Shown here: positions 32,139-44,895 of the stretch, piece by piece
Position numbering within the stretch: the stretch's first letter is position 1
Layout of the letters: every line of letters begins with the position of its first letter
Origin: Begonia masoniana
Lineage: Eukaryota; Streptophyta; Magnoliopsida; Cucurbitales; Begoniaceae
Direction of reading: 5' to 3'
DNA length: 64,000 nt
Assembly (NCBI GenBank): GCA_022432975.1
Contig: CM039511.1
Coordinates: 25,597,153-25,661,152, forward strand
Translations under genes and position numbers: made by a program
Notes under the pieces: model-generated
Database searches by the model: none
What the model was told of the DNA's origin: nothing
The model's input: only the letters and a program-made list of their open reading frames with translations

Positions 32139-34261
32139 TGTAACGCTCCGAGTTTTATAAACCTGGTTCGTTACTCATAACCCGGACATAATTAAGAAAT
32201 TTCGGACCAAATTTAAAACTTCGCTCGAAAGTCAAATTTGAACGTTTGGTAAAAACACAAAAACTTGCAGCGAAAAATCTTTGAGCAAAGCGAAGTTAAG
32301 CAAAACTATAAAACAGTGTTCGAATATTCAGTTAAAAATATTAAGAAGAGAATTCGGCCGGGAGAGATGAAGGTTTAAGTGTGAAATACTTAAAGTTCAT
32401 AAAAGTCAAACGTATCATCCACTGAACAAAGTCAACAAAAAGGGGTAGAAACAAAACCGAAGGCTTCCACCGATGACGTCAGCCGGATGATTCGTTCATC
32501 CAGTCTCTGCCAACTACAAGTTGACAAAACTTTTACTCACATCTTCCGATAGAACAAGCTACATATACTGATCACAAAATGACAAAAGACCCTTACTCAC
32601 CTCTTCCGATAGAACAAATTACATATACCGATCACAAAACGACAAACTTCTACTACATCATCCGATAGGTTTAATACACGACATCCGTCGATCACTAAAC
32701 GACAAAACTTCTACTGAAGACATCTTTCGATGACTTTTACTGAAGACATCATCCGATGGCTTTATTTGAAGACATCATCCGATGGCTTTTACTGAAGACA
32801 TCATTCGTTAGACAACAGAATAACAACTCTACGTCTGCCGATAGACATCATCTACCGATAGATCAAAAATACTCGACGAAAACAGCATAGCAACAATTCT
32901 ACTCTAACAAGAAAACTCCTACTACCAGTAGAACATGAACATTTTACTAAAAACCATTCGAAACTATTTAAATCAGTGCATTACTCTGAAATATGGTAAA
33001 ACCACTATTAAACTGACAGAGTATCATTAACAGAAAAGTCTCAAGATGTATTCCAAAAACATTAAAACTACTACTGTCATAAAAAATCAATGCACTTAAA
33101 TTGAAACATTGTCAACTAAACCTTTACAACTACTGACATCAGTTAAACCGCCCCGTCAGCTGCCAGTTCGATACATGAATGCACCCCTCCAACCTGCCTA
33201 GCTCTCAACAAACTCAGAGAACACACCTGCTGTCTTTTCTTCACCTACATCACAAAACTCATCTATTAGCCTAATGCTAAATAAGTGAAGCAATCATGAA
33301 ATGTAAATCTTAATCATGCAGTTTCTACTTTCTCAGCTCAGTTGCATTCACATTCATCGTAATCTGATCTCAATATTCCATTGGGAGTGAGATCAACTCT
33401 CCCAAAGTCATAAATCCTCTTCATCAATTAAAGGGCGGATTAATTCCCTTAACAGCTATCATGATCCCCAGGTTCCCTTGGGAGTGGGATCAACTCTCCC
33501 AATGTTATAAATCCACTTCATCAATTAAGGGGCAGATTAATTCCCTTAACAGCTATCATAATACGTTCTGTTCATGCCTTACCATACATTCCATGTAAAT
33601 TCATTTTCGTATTCTTTCAAAACATGATGCATGACCAAACTGAAAACATTCAACATGCAGAAAACCTATTGTTTTGTGATGTAGGCCCAAGGGCACAAGC
33701 ACACTTCACTTACCTGGCTCTCATGGAAATGCTCGGTGTTGCAAACAACTTTGGGAGCTTACTCAACCTAAAACCATGGACAGATTATCGATTAGATTTT
33801 ACTAAACCTCATTCTATACTATCCAGAAGCCTAAGGAAACTAGTTTAGGAGCCTAGTTCGTTATACATCTCCGATTACCACAAAACCTGAACTAGTTCGC
33901 TCACAGCATTCTCGAAACTCACATTTATCCACTCCCCAAATCATCGATAGTTACCAATGCAGCAAGGAATCGAAATAGAACTCACCTAGTTTGGGAAAAT
34001 TGGATGGAAGAATCGCCTAGAGAGCTCTGCTACTTGAGCTGAATACCGAGAGAGGAGAGTAGGGAAAGAGTGGCAGCTATAGTGCATTTAATCACAAAGC
34101 ATCTTTCCTTAAATAGGTTATCCATTATAAGTTCTCAATTTACCACTATGCCCTTACTTAGTCACTCATGAACCTAATTAATATTTTCCTCAATTTTCTC
34201 CACAACATGCTTACTATTAAATAACAGAATAGAAATTAGTTTAATAGAACCTTGTGCTACA
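32139..34261 (-). mobile_element. 3' LTR of element D
   Basis: On the minus strand it starts TGTAGCACAAGG right after a PPT and ends GGAGCGTTACA (2.1 kb). The same family as the solo LTR at 19678-21935. The putative exon is 54 nt with donor CCAG|GTAAGTG (33713). Arms 33685-33671 and 33258-33244 are a perfect 15-bp inverted repeat (CCTACATCACAAAAC), the best case of the shared stem. One TGACGTCA lies near 32475. Confidence 0.92.
33361..33565 (-). repeat. Direct repeat of about 107 bp, 2 copies
   Basis: Two copies share TTGGGAGTG(A/G)GATCAACT and AATTCCCTTAACAGCTATCA. It is the counterpart of the doublet at 21022-21235 and lies between the stem arms and the 5' side of the LTR (minus strand). 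Confidence 0.8.
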
Positions 34262-34274
34262 ATCTACCCTCCTT
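34262..34274 (-). other. PPT of element D
   Basis: On the minus strand AAGGAGGGTAGAT abuts the LTR start TGTAGC. Confidence 0.8.
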
Positions 34275-34296
34275 AAAAGAATTTTGTCCTCAAAAT

Positions 34297-37180
34297 TTAG
34301 TACCTGAATAAATCTGGATGTTGGTTCATCATGTCTTGTTGGCGGTTCCAAGTTGTCTCCTCAATGTTCTGGTTATGCCATGAGACTTTCACCAGTGGAA
34401 CTTCTTTGTTGCGCAACACTTTCACAGCATAGTTTAGGATCCTTACTGGTTTCTCCTCATATGTAAGAGTAGGAAGAACTTCAATACTCTGTTGTTCCAC
34501 AATCTGTGATGGATCTCGTACACACTTCTTCAACATGGATACATGGAACACATTATGGATTCCTTCCATAGAAGCCGGTAGCTGCAACTGATAGGCTGCT
34601 CTCCCAACTCTCTTCAGGATAGTGAACGGTCCAATAAATCTGGGGTTCAATTTAACTCTCTTCCTGAATCTCACAACTCCTTTAAATGGTGATATTTTAA
34701 GGAAAACTTCATTACTTACCTCAAACTCCAATTCTCTACGTCTCTTATCAGCATAACTTTTCTGTCACCTCTGAGCTGTCAGAATCCGTTGGCAGATGAG
34801 GGCAACCTTCTCAACAGTTTGTTGCACAATGTCAGGACCAAGCAACTGTGCTTCACCAACTTCATCCCAATATATAGGAGATCTGCATTTACGTCCATAT
34901 AATGCTTCATACGGTGCCATCCCTATTGTTGCCTGAAAGCTGTTATTATAGGAAAACTCCACCAATGATAAGTACTTACTCCAAGAGCCCTGAAATTCTA
35001 ATACACACGCACGGAGCATATCCTCTAATGTTTGAATAGTTCTTTTGGATTGTCCATCTGTTTGTGGATGGAAGGCTGTGCTAAAGTTAAGTTGTGTTCC
35101 CATAGCTTTATGAAAACTTTTCCAAAACTTAGACGTAAATCTAGAATCTCGGTCAGAAACTATAGCGCTTGGAACTCCATGCAAACGTACAATCTCCTGC
35201 ATGTACAATTCAGCAAGTTGATCCATCGAGTAAGTCATCCTTACTAGTAGGAAGTGGGCAGATTTGGTTAATCGATCCACTATCACCCAGATTGATTCAT
35301 GTCCCTTTGCTATTCTAGGCAATCCCACAACAAAGTCCATCGTTATTTGTTCCCATTTCCATTCAGGAACTGGTAAAGGTTGCAATGTTCCTGAGGGTCT
35401 CTGATGCTCATCTTTAATCTGCTGACAACACAAGCATGATCCTACATACTCTGCCACACTTCTTTTCATACCTGGCCACCAATAATGCTGTCTAAGATCT
35501 TTGTACATCTTTGTACTTCCAGGGTGGACAAAAAAATCTGGAAGAATGTGCTTCTAAAAGGATCTCTCTTCGAAGTTCATCATTAGTCGGAACAAACCAT
35601 CTATTCCTAAACTTAAGGATTCCATCATCAGAATGGTTGAAATCCGACTTGTCAGTAGATTCCATGCTCAGTTTGTACTTGTTGCACTCCACATCATTTA
35701 TCTGTGCTTCCTTTATCATTTCCAGATTGGTAGGTCTCAGGGATATGGTCGAAAGCATAGCTGATATACTGGATACTGCTTCTAAATTAAATCTTCAGAA
35801 TTCTATCTCTAAGGCTATCGGTATATCCAGAATCAATGCAAAGGCTGAGGTTGTCACTCTACTCAAAGCATCTGCTACAACGTTTGCTTTGCCGAGATGG
35901 TATTTAATCTCAAAATCGTAATCCTTCACAAATTCCAACCATCGCCGTTGTCTCATATTTAATTCTTTCTGTGAGAAGATATATTTCAGACTTTTATGGT
36001 CCGAAAATATATCACAAGTTTGACCGTACAAGTAATGCCTCCAAATCTTAAGTGCAAAAATCACTGCAGCTAGTTCTAAGTCGTGTGTAGGGTAATTCTT
36101 CTCATGTGTTTTCAACTGTCTAGAGGAATAAGCTATTACCTTACCGTCTTGCATCAACACGCATCCAAGACCAATTTTAGAAGCATCACAATAAATGCTA
36201 AATTTACCATTTTTAACGGGAAAGGTTAATATTGGGGCATTGGTCAGTTTATGTTTCAAGGTCTGGAAGCTGGATTCACATTCCTCTGTCCATGCATACT
36301 TGATGTTTTTTCTAGTTAACCGAGTGAGAGGTGTAGCAATCTTCGAGACTCCTTCAATAAATTTCCTGTAATACCCAGCCAATCCAAGGAAACTTCGAAT
36401 ATCAGTAGCGTTCTTCGGTTAGGGCCATTCCTTAACTGCTTGAACCTTTGCTGGATCAACAAATATGCCATCTCCAGAGATGACATGACCTAAAAAGTGA
36501 ACTCTGTCCAACCAAAACTCACACTTGGAAAACTTGGCATAAAGTTGATGTTGTCTAAGTACTCCTAACACCAAACTCAAATGTCTTGCGTGCTCGTCCT
36601 TAGTACGTGAATAGATTAGGATATCATCAATAAACACTATAACAAATTTATCTAAATATTCATGAAACACTCTATTCATAAGATCCATAAAGGCTGCTGG
36701 TGCATTTGTCAATCCAAAAGACATTATCAAGAACTCGTAATGTCCATACCTTGTGCGAAAGGCAGTCTTTGGGATATCTTTGGTTTTGACCTTTAGTTGA
36801 TAGTAGGCTGACCTTAGGTCAATCTTAGAGAAAACACGGGCACCATTAAGCTGATCAAATAAATCGTTGATACTAGGCAGTGGGTACTTGTTCTTGACGG
36901 TTAACTTGTTCAATTCCCTATAATCAATGCACATACGCATTGATCCATCCTTCTTTTTGACAAAAAGGACAGATGCACCCCACGCTGAAAAGCTTGGACG
37001 TATGAACCCTTTCTCTAATAGCTCTTCCAATTGTTTTTTTAATTCATTAAACTCTGTAGGTGCAAGTCTATAGGGATTCTTAGATACAGGCTTCGCGCCT
37101 GGGTAAACATCTACAACAAACTCGATTTCTCTATCTGGCGGCAAGCTAGGAAGATCGTCTAGAAACACTTCTGGAAAATC
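34297..37180 (-). pseudogene. Element D pol (RT, RNase H, integrase, chromodomain-like tail)
   Basis: A nearly continuous Tekay/Del-like pol from just before RT. It reads [48 protein letters not shown] (near 36625), RNase H with [10 protein letters not shown], an HHCC region with CLCCQQ, integrase with MDFVVGL and SDRDSRFTS, and a tail EETTWNRQQ ending at 34297. The third catalytic residue of the integrase is changed: DGQSKRT has Lys where relatives have Glu (near 35040), so it would be inactive. Other lesions: TAA at 36419-36421, TGA near 35795, an extra T in a T7 run near 35530, and TGA near 34765. Gag and protease are missing; it joins a different lineage at 37180. Confidence 0.95.
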
Positions 37181-38627
37181 TTAAGACCACAAAAGACAAT
37201 TTTCTACCAATTGAACTTTAACTCTAGTTCTATGGTAGAATTTATGATAGCAAAACTGTGGGGAATGAGGTTTTGGTAAACCACCAAATTGAAGGAAAGA
37301 GCGTTTGTTGGTAACAAAGGGAAATAATTTTCTACTCGTGCGTGTAGCTCTAAGAAATGATGTAGGAAAGCAATAGTTATGCTCAATGCCATAAACTAAC
37401 ATCTTCCTAATCAAGGGGAATGGTAGGAAAGTTTCCTCAAATTTTGGAAAGAGAAAAAAAGGAGTAATAATCATATTTTCGATACCAAAAATAATTTCTT
37501 CACTTAATTCTCCCTTTTCTTGAAAACACAAGATGTCATCTGATTGTATCTCTTCAATATAGCAAGGATTAGAACACCACTTGTTGGGATACGACATCTC
37601 TTCACCGTACAAGGGATTATCATGCCAACTGATATGAGGGGGTTCTTGTTCCCTTGACGACAACAACCCAAGCTTAGATATTAAAAGATTTTCTTTAATT
37701 TGTCCTTCCTTACGAATGGCTTCATCACGTGCCACTTGCTCGGGGGTCATTGAAAGCAATTTAATTTTCAGTCCTCCAAAATTAAAGACGTATCGATTGA
37801 GAAATCCATCATAATATTCCCTACGGTCGTAGTGCCATGGTCGTCCTAGTAAAATTTAGCTGGCACTCATTGGAACAACGTCACAAATAACCAAGTCTTG
37901 GTATTTTCCTATAGTAAAATCTACGGTTACTCGCTTGGTTATTTCATGCTCATTTTTGTCGTCCAACCATTGAAGCTTATAAGGTGTAGGATGATTAGTG
38001 GCTACTAGCCCTAATTTATCGACCATGTCTTGGGAGGCCGCATTTATGCAACTTCCTCCATCAATAATTATTGAACAAACTTTGTCCTTGACCGCACATC
38101 TACTATGAAAAAGATTTTCCTGTTGGCAGTCTTTGTCCACATTCTTTGTCGTTAATGCACGCCTTATGACCATTAATAAGGGTCCATCTTGTGGCTTGCA
38201 TTCATCAGCTTCATCATCGCTTTCATTGATTTCTACTTCGTCCTTGTCAATTTTGTTGTATTAGCCTTCGTCTTCTTCACTTTTCCATTCTCCGGTTGAT
38301 TCTTTGATGACCATCACACGGTGGTTAGTGCACTCATTAGCATAGTGCCCCTTTCCTAAGCACTTGAAACATTGCACATCACGTGCTCTAGGTCCTTTTA
38401 ATGGTGGCTCTTGGGTTTTATTAGGTGGGAAATTGTGAGGGGTGTTGGATGTTTGCGGGGTCCAATTTCGATTGTAAGGCCTTTTATCTTCTCGTCTTGG
38501 AGTAAGCTGGTCGGAATTAAGATTTCTAGGTGGGAATTTAGGAAGGTCGGTCCTACGCTTCCTCTTCAGTTGCCTCTCCACCGTGAGGGCTAATTGAATG
38601 ACCAACTCCATGGTCTCCAATTGTTGT
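37181..38627 (-). pseudogene. Element E gag C-terminus and protease (CRM-like)
   Basis: From right to left: a basic linker (ERQLKRKRRT), a CCHC zinc knuckle CFKCLGKGHYANEC (about 38330-38372) that binds RNA in Gag, acidic spacer, and a retropepsin-like domain with CSIIIDGGSCINAAS (about 38040) and YKLQWLDDKNE. A TAA sits near 37857 before LLGRPW, and a TAA near 38261. After the protease, LLSMTPEQVARDEAIRKEG starts a 192-residue open stretch to 37181 that I do not recognise; it is longer than the matching spacer in element F. The frame then meets the RT of element D. The start is continuous with 41497-42358 across the solo LTR. Confidence 0.88.
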
Positions 38628-38988
38628 TGTAACACCCGAGTTTTTCGGGTTTCCGCTCCAAGGCTATTTTCATAAATAAGTAAATTAGGTCTGTTTTACG
38701 GGTGGATAGTTTTATTAGGACCCTATAAATTTATGGGAATTTGTAGAAGAATAAGTGGAATTTTAGAAACCCAAATCGAGAAGAGTAATATTAGAGTTTC
38801 CGTTTTAACCTTTTAGTATATCAATTTGTAAAAAAAATAGCAAAATAAGTCCGTTTGGGGAACGGTGAGTTTTGTTAGAACACTAAGATTAAATTGGAAT
38901 TTGTGAGATATACGAGATTTAGCGAGAGTCGAAATGGTTGGAAACACGGGAGGGCAAAAACGATAAACGAGGATTAATTAATGGTTAG

Positions 38989-38991
<3 letters not shown>

Positions 38992-39039
<48 letters not shown>
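38992..39039. repeat. (ATT)n microsatellite
   Basis: About 16 uninterrupted ATT/TTA units in the U3 part of the solo LTR. Confidence 0.95.
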
Positions 39040-39040
<1 letters not shown>

Positions 39041-40310
39041 TAAAATCAACAGAGTGGTTAAACCATTCTGTTGATTTCATCGAGCTCGAGCCCGACGACA
39101 GCCCGACGCCGAGAGAGACGAGGGAGACGGCGACTCTCCTCCTCCGACGACGGTGATTTCTCGCCGTTTTTAGGCCAGAAGACGGCGACGTGCGATCTCC
39201 GGCCATCTCCGTGCGAAACCTGACCGGTATGGCTCATTTTTCTCCTCCTTTCGGTTCGGTTTAGGGCTGTGCGTGATGAGCTCGATTGAGCTCCGATCGC
39301 CGGCCGTTTTTGGTTGCTTTCAACGTTGCATTGCCGAGCTTAATGCCGGCGTAGGTCGCTGAGCAGCATGGTGCTCGGATTGTGCTGGAAACAGGGGACC
39401 CGAATTAGGGCTTAGGGTTTTCTTAATTGGAAACTTCGATTTTTGGTTAGATTATTCTAATTGAGGGTAGATGTGGTCGATTGGTGATGAAATAGGTGGA
39501 ATTTGATGAAAAATTAGAAAAGAGAAATTTTGGGTAAAAGGGGCTGTTCGGGTTTTGCCCTTTTTGACCTAGTTCCGGTTATTTGTTTTAAAATTCCTTT
39601 TGGCAGATTAAAATAGGTTATTAGAGAAGTACGTGGCCGCTAGACTCGTTCGATTCCGATAACCGACGCAAAAGTTACGCGCGTTTGAGTTTCGGTTCGG
39701 TTTTTACCGAACCCAAGTTAGTGGCCCATTTAATTAGGTTTTAGTTGGATTAGGCTAAAAATAGTAATTTGAGATGTTTTCACGAAAATAAGAGTTTAGT
39801 TATGCCCGAACAAAATGAGTTGGAGTTTTTGAAGAAATTGTCTTAGCTCGGGATTTCGTTTAGTTTTGAAATGGATGATTTAGATTAATACTAATGACGT
39901 GCTATGAAATGCCTTAGGTAATCCAAGCTCTTCAAGGACGGTGTTCGGCATAGCCAGGACGCCAGGTAAGTGGATGTTAGGTTTCCGGCCCTTAAGGCCC
40001 TACATTGTGACAACGTTAGGATTTTGTGATTTCGATGATGATTTTCTGACTGTGGGTTTGATGAGTCGGGTAGCCTAGAATGTTAGTTATTAGTGGTTTG
40101 TTAAGTTTGTTATGAGTAAAGCATGTCCATGTACGTTGTGAATGGTTGATGATATGTCTATGTATGTCTATGAATTCCTCATGCATCATGTTTTATAAAA
40201 GGTGCATACGAACTATTTACGAGCATGTTTTTTTACGATGAATTGAACGATAATGATTCAAAGAGGATATGTGAAACGTTGAAGTAAAGAACGATCAAGT
40301 GAATGATGTA

Positions 40311-40680
40311 TGATTCTCACGTGTATGTTTCTCACGGGTCTGACTGTATGTTTCTCACAGGTCTGACTGTATGTTTCTCACGGGTCTGACTGTATGTTTC
40401 TCACGGATCTGACTGTATGTTTCTCACGGGTCTGACTGTATGATTCTCACGGGTCTGACTGTATGTTTCTCACGGGTCTGACTGTATGTTTCTCACGGGA
40501 CTAATGGAATGTTTCTCACGGGCAAGTTATGTGTATGTTCTCACGGGGCAAGTCATGAATGTTTCTCACGGGGCAAGTTATGTGTATGTTCTCACGGGGC
40601 AAGTCATGTATGTTCTCACGGGGCAAGTCATGTATGTTCTTACAGGGCAAGTTATGATTCTTACGGGGCAAGAAGATGGT
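40311..40680 (+). repeat. Two adjoining short tandem arrays inside the LTR
   Basis: First, about eight units of 22-23 bp with GTATGTTTCTCACGGGTCTG (40320-40500). Then about six units of 24-29 bp with TGTTCTCACGGGGCAAGT (40500-40675). Both share TCTCACGGG, so the second probably arose from the first. They lie between the two stem arms, inside the putative intron. Confidence 0.9.
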
Positions 40681-41496
40681 TTAACAAAACGAAACGAAAT
40701 AAACATGTTTTATGAAAAGTCACGCATTCATGCATAAGTTATCCATAGAGCATCCTCTTACTAAGCATTAGGCTTACTGTTTATGTTGTATGATGTAGGT
40801 GACAGGTGTGAAGGTGAGAGTTCCTCATGATGACAAGGAATAGGTGGTCGATGGGTGGTGCTCGTGGCGACGGGGTGTGTTTTGGCTTGATGATTCGATG
40901 GCTTGAATGATGTGAGTTAGTTTTGTTGGTTAGTAGGTCTACGTGTAGGTTTAATTTGTGAAAGTATCAAAGCGTTTAAGTATGTAGATTAGATGTTTTG
41001 ATAGAAAAATGTATGAACAGTCGAGTTTTGATGTATATGTAGTAGTAGTAGATTGTTTAGAATGTGGAGTTTAAATTTTAGAATTTTACTGGAACTGTTT
41101 GGGTATTTTGAACTGTTTGGTTATTTTAAAATAGATAAGGATACGCTCGATTTTTAGAGCGATCTACGCAGTTTGTTTTCTTGAGTATAGGTTATATTAG
41201 TGTCGTGTTTTAATTGATCTTACTTTAATTGTTTTAAATGTTTTATTTTTTTTAAGTTATTAATGGTTTTAGTCTAGTTTTAAATGTTTTAAAAGTCGAA
41301 ATGTTTTACGCTCAAATGTTTAATGTTTACGTCAAAGTTAGTCCTTAAAGGTTGTTAGAGGTGGGTCAATTGTCTAGGTCCGTTTTCTTTAAAGTGTTAA
41401 GTAAAAATGAAAAAGTTTATGAGAAAATACGAGGGCTTAGGTAATAGTTATGTCACGGCAAGTCCGTGGCTGCCCTACGGGGTTGGGGTCGTCACA

Positions 41497-42358
41497 GTTG
41501 AAATTCTACGGCATCTCCGATGTCGCGGTTCAAGCCTCTTATGAATCTAGCAATGAGTTGTTCTTGGGGTTCATCAATTGCGCATCGAATATTAAGGGTT
41601 TCGAATTCGGTAAGATACTCGTCTACCGAGAGGCTATTTTGCTTTAGAGTGTGAAGTTGATGAAAGAGTTCGTGTTTGTAGTGACGAGGGACGAACCTAT
41701 GGTGCATTAAATCTTTCATGGAAGTCCATGTAGTAACGGGGTTTCCTAAGGTTCTCACTCGTTGGGTTTTGAGATTTGACCACCACAAAGCAGCGTGGCT
41801 TGTGAGTTCAAGGGAGGCGAGTTGAATTTTAACTCTATCGGAGTAATCGTCACAATCGAATACTCGCTCAACCCTATCAACCCAATCCAAATAAGTGTGC
41901 CCGTCACACGTTCCATCGAAAGGGGGAATTGTAATCTTAATATTGCGGAGGTCGTCGTTGTCCCTACATTGATATGGGCGATACTCTTCATCATCAACCC
42001 AATCCTCATCCTCCGAGGAATATCGTTGTCTCCTTCTATGGGGTTTAGCCCATTCGTCCTCTATGGGAGGTTGAGGGGTATGATTACGACGTCTAGGACG
42101 CTCGGGAATGATCCTAGAGGAGGTCTCTTGAGAAGGGACTTGTTCATGGAATTCATTTCGGGGAGGATTGTTTAAAAATGATTGGACTAGTTGGGCAAAG
42201 TTGTGAATCATGCTCGGTAAGGCCTCAATTTGTCCTTGTACGTTCCCTTGGGTACTAGTTTCACCTTCACGTTGTGTGTGCTCGGGTTGGGGAGTATCCC
42301 TAACCCAAGTTGGTTCTTGATGTGGCGGGTCTCGATTGAATCCACTTCGATTAGTCAT
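41497..42358 (-). pseudogene. Element E gag, N-terminal and capsid part (CRM-like)
   Basis: It begins MTNRSGFNRDPPHQEPTWVR at 42358 and stays open to the solo LTR at 41496. It has a Gln/Pro-rich N-terminus, then the capsid core ITIPPFDGTCDGHTYLDWVD, FDCDDYSDRVKIQLASLEL, SHAALWWSNLKTQRVR, TWTSMKDLMHHRFVPRHYKH and LIARFIRGLNRDI. Gag builds the particle that packages the element RNA. This is the longest intact reading frame of the CRM-like lineage in the window, without a stop in about 287 codons. The C-terminal part resumes at 38627. The start is the first ATG after a 1.36-kb leader. Confidence 0.9.
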
Positions 42359-43721
42359 AGTTAAGTGTTTAATTTAAATTCCAATTCTTGTCTAAGTTAA
42401 TTTTCCTAAATTAGTGTGATTTTTATCTTCTTAATGTCTTAGGCAATTTTTAGGCACTAAGGGATAATCTTAGCTAAGACAAAAGGAAAATGGGGATCAT
42501 GCTAAAATAGTTCAACAACTTAGCAATTTTTAATAAACACTTAGCATTTTAACTAAAGGAATGAATATTTTCTTGTATTAATAATCACCACAATTTCAAT
42601 AAAATTCACCCAAGTTACCAACTTTTAATTAAGATCACTTAGAGCAATAATAATAACAACTAATTAAACCCAAAAACAACAAGTAAATAAATTTAGAACA
42701 CCAAATAATTCAAGATAACATGCTGAATTTTCCAATCAAATATAGCAGAATTTTCAAGTAATGTCTAGCTCAAATTTGCTAATTTAAATCATGCTTTTGC
42801 TAAATTCTTATAAACCAATTTCGTGCAATTAATTAACAGCATATAATAGGTAAGTTTATAAGTTTAAACAAGAGCAACATTCAGAAAAATAATAAGCAAA
42901 TTCCGAGCTCAATAAAAGAATGCAAAAATCGATGAGTTAAATCAACAATAATTCACTTTCCAATAATGATAGATATATCGAGTTTAAGCACCAAAATTTT
43001 CAGAAAATTAATATATCTATTGGACAAGATTTAGATGCTAAAACATGAGGAAAATGATAACATGAAAAGCAAATGCAGCCAAGCAAAACTATACTAAAAC
43101 CGTGGAGAAAATTCACAAAATGTAACCGATTTTAGATTTTATATTAAGTCGATTTCATGCTTCATTTTTCTCAAATATTTCCAGCTAACTTTTAGCTTAG
43201 ATCTAGGTGCAAATGTTGATTCAAAATCAAAGCAAAATATATGGGAAATCCGAGGCTAAGATGAAAAATAAAATCGAGGAATAACAATTTCAACAAACCG
43301 GTTTTTAAGCATTTAAATTCAAGCCGATTTTCATGCAAAAATTCAGATTCAATCTCTAGCTATTTGATAACATTTAGATAGATTAAACATGGTTCAAACA
43401 TAGCAAAATAAAATGGAGATATCAAGTAGAAGAACAATGCAAAATAATGAAAAAAGCAAGAAGAAAATGAGGGGAATTGGATGCCTACCTTTGGCCGATT
43501 TTTGCACATTGCATACCATAGTTTTCCATAATATATTAAGCATCAAAATGACAATAATAATGGCAGCAAATATAAAAGTTAGATTAGCACAAAATTAGCA
43601 CAAAGTTAGCACAATAATATAAAGAAAATAATGCGAAAAAATAAAGGAGCCGCTATCCCGGTTTCGTGCTATATTTTGGCCGAAGCCAAATGCAACTAAA
43701 ACGCATAACGGGAAGCCTTGT
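42359..43721 (-). other. Long AT-rich leader of element E
   Basis: Untranslated sequence between PBS and gag start. It has no coding frame. AAACCGAG and CCGAGG-type words recur in an AT-rich background. Parts match 44990-45733 (for example AACATGCTGAA and CATATAATAG), which is the leader of a second copy. Confidence 0.75.
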
Positions 43722-43734
43722 GGCTCTGATACCA
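43722..43734 (-). other. Primer-binding site of element E
   Basis: On the minus strand TGGTATCAGAGCC is a perfect initiator tRNA-Met match, 2 bp after the LTR end. Confidence 0.92.
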
Positions 43735-43736
43735 CT

Positions 43737-44895
43737 TGACACAAAATCCCTTAGGAAAAGGATCCGTGTTCAAACCCACAAATATTCAAGAAGTGCTCGG
43801 GTGACTAGTGTTGTGCAAACTTAAATAAAGTGAAGAAAATAATAGAAATAAAGTGCAAGAAACTAAATTAATGCTAGATGATGCAATGGCCGAGAGTTAG
43901 ATGTTAGATGATGGCATGAAGCATGAAGAAAAAAAATAAAAGAAAATGAATAGAAAAGTGGAAGAAGAAGTAATGGAATGAAAGAAATAACAATGCAATA
44001 AAATAAAGGTGATTTTTGTGTGATTTGTGTGGCTGAAATTTAGAGAGTGAATGTGGGTGAATGTGAAGACAATAAAATAAAGAATACCCTTGGCGGATCC
44101 GTAGAGCGATCTTACGGGTTAAGCTCTCGGATAAACGTTTTCTGGGAGGAAAACGACCACCGTAGGCCGGGATTTTCGTCCTCAATCCTAATCCCAATGA
44201 AAAAAGTGAGGGAATAGTAAGAGCTATCCTAGCAACCCAAGCTAGGTTAGCAATGGAGGGCTACTCCACTTGGTTCAAAGAACCAAGGAAAAACTCTAAA
44301 AGTTACCCACCTTAGAAGAGAGAAATATAAATTTCATAAATGAGCCAAAAATTGTCATACATGCACCAATGCCATGAATTTATAGAAATCCTAGGGTGGA
44401 TTAGGGTTTCCATAAGGATGAATGAATGGTGGTCCTTGGATAAAAAAAGATGGATGACCAAGATCAAAGCAAACAAGTACACATCCTAGGGAGGAGATGA
44501 ATGTCATTCCTAAAGGGATCAATGGAGGGAATCTTGCCACATCATCAATCCATGTTGCCACTAACTCTTGTACTTGCAAAATCATACCTTTAAATGTGGG
44601 CTCTTCTTTGGGCCATAGATTCCTTTGGCCTCCATTTGTTGTAGACTTTTTCCTTGAATATTTGAGTTGAAATTCTTCAACCCATAATCCACCAACATAC
44701 ATCTAACCCTAACCACACAATCTAATGCATGAAATGCAATTATAAAATCCTTACAATAAAGGCGAATGTATGCCAAATAAGTTCAAAAAATAAAAATTAC
44801 AAAAATAGGGCCCGGGAAGACAAATTCCCATTGGGCTAAGTGATGACTCCTCCAAGCGATCCATATGCAATCCTTCCTCATAAATTTTTCCTACA
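43737..44895 (-). mobile_element. 5' LTR of element E
   Basis: On the minus strand it starts TGTAGGAAAAATT and ends GGGATTTTGTGTCA next to the PBS. It shares GGGAATTTGTCTTCCC with the LTRs at 26827 and 45749. TATAAATTC (minus, about 44384) may be the TATA box. The left end is certain from the PBS; the right end is by comparison with 47232. Confidence 0.75.

Larger units (their letters stand above)
38628..41496 (+). mobile_element. Solo LTR, plus strand, in element E gag
   Basis: It runs from TGTAACACCCGAG to GGGGTCGTCACA (2.87 kb), flanked by GTTGT (38623-38627) and GTTGA (41497-41501), a target duplication with one change. The gag frame continues across it. The putative exon is 48 nt (39918-39965), donor CCAG|GTAAGTG. 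CCTACATTGT (39999-40008) pairs with ATGATGTAGG (40790-40799) through two G-U pairs. Its U3 has an internal direct repeat (about 38690-38770 and 38840-38920). Confidence 0.9.
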
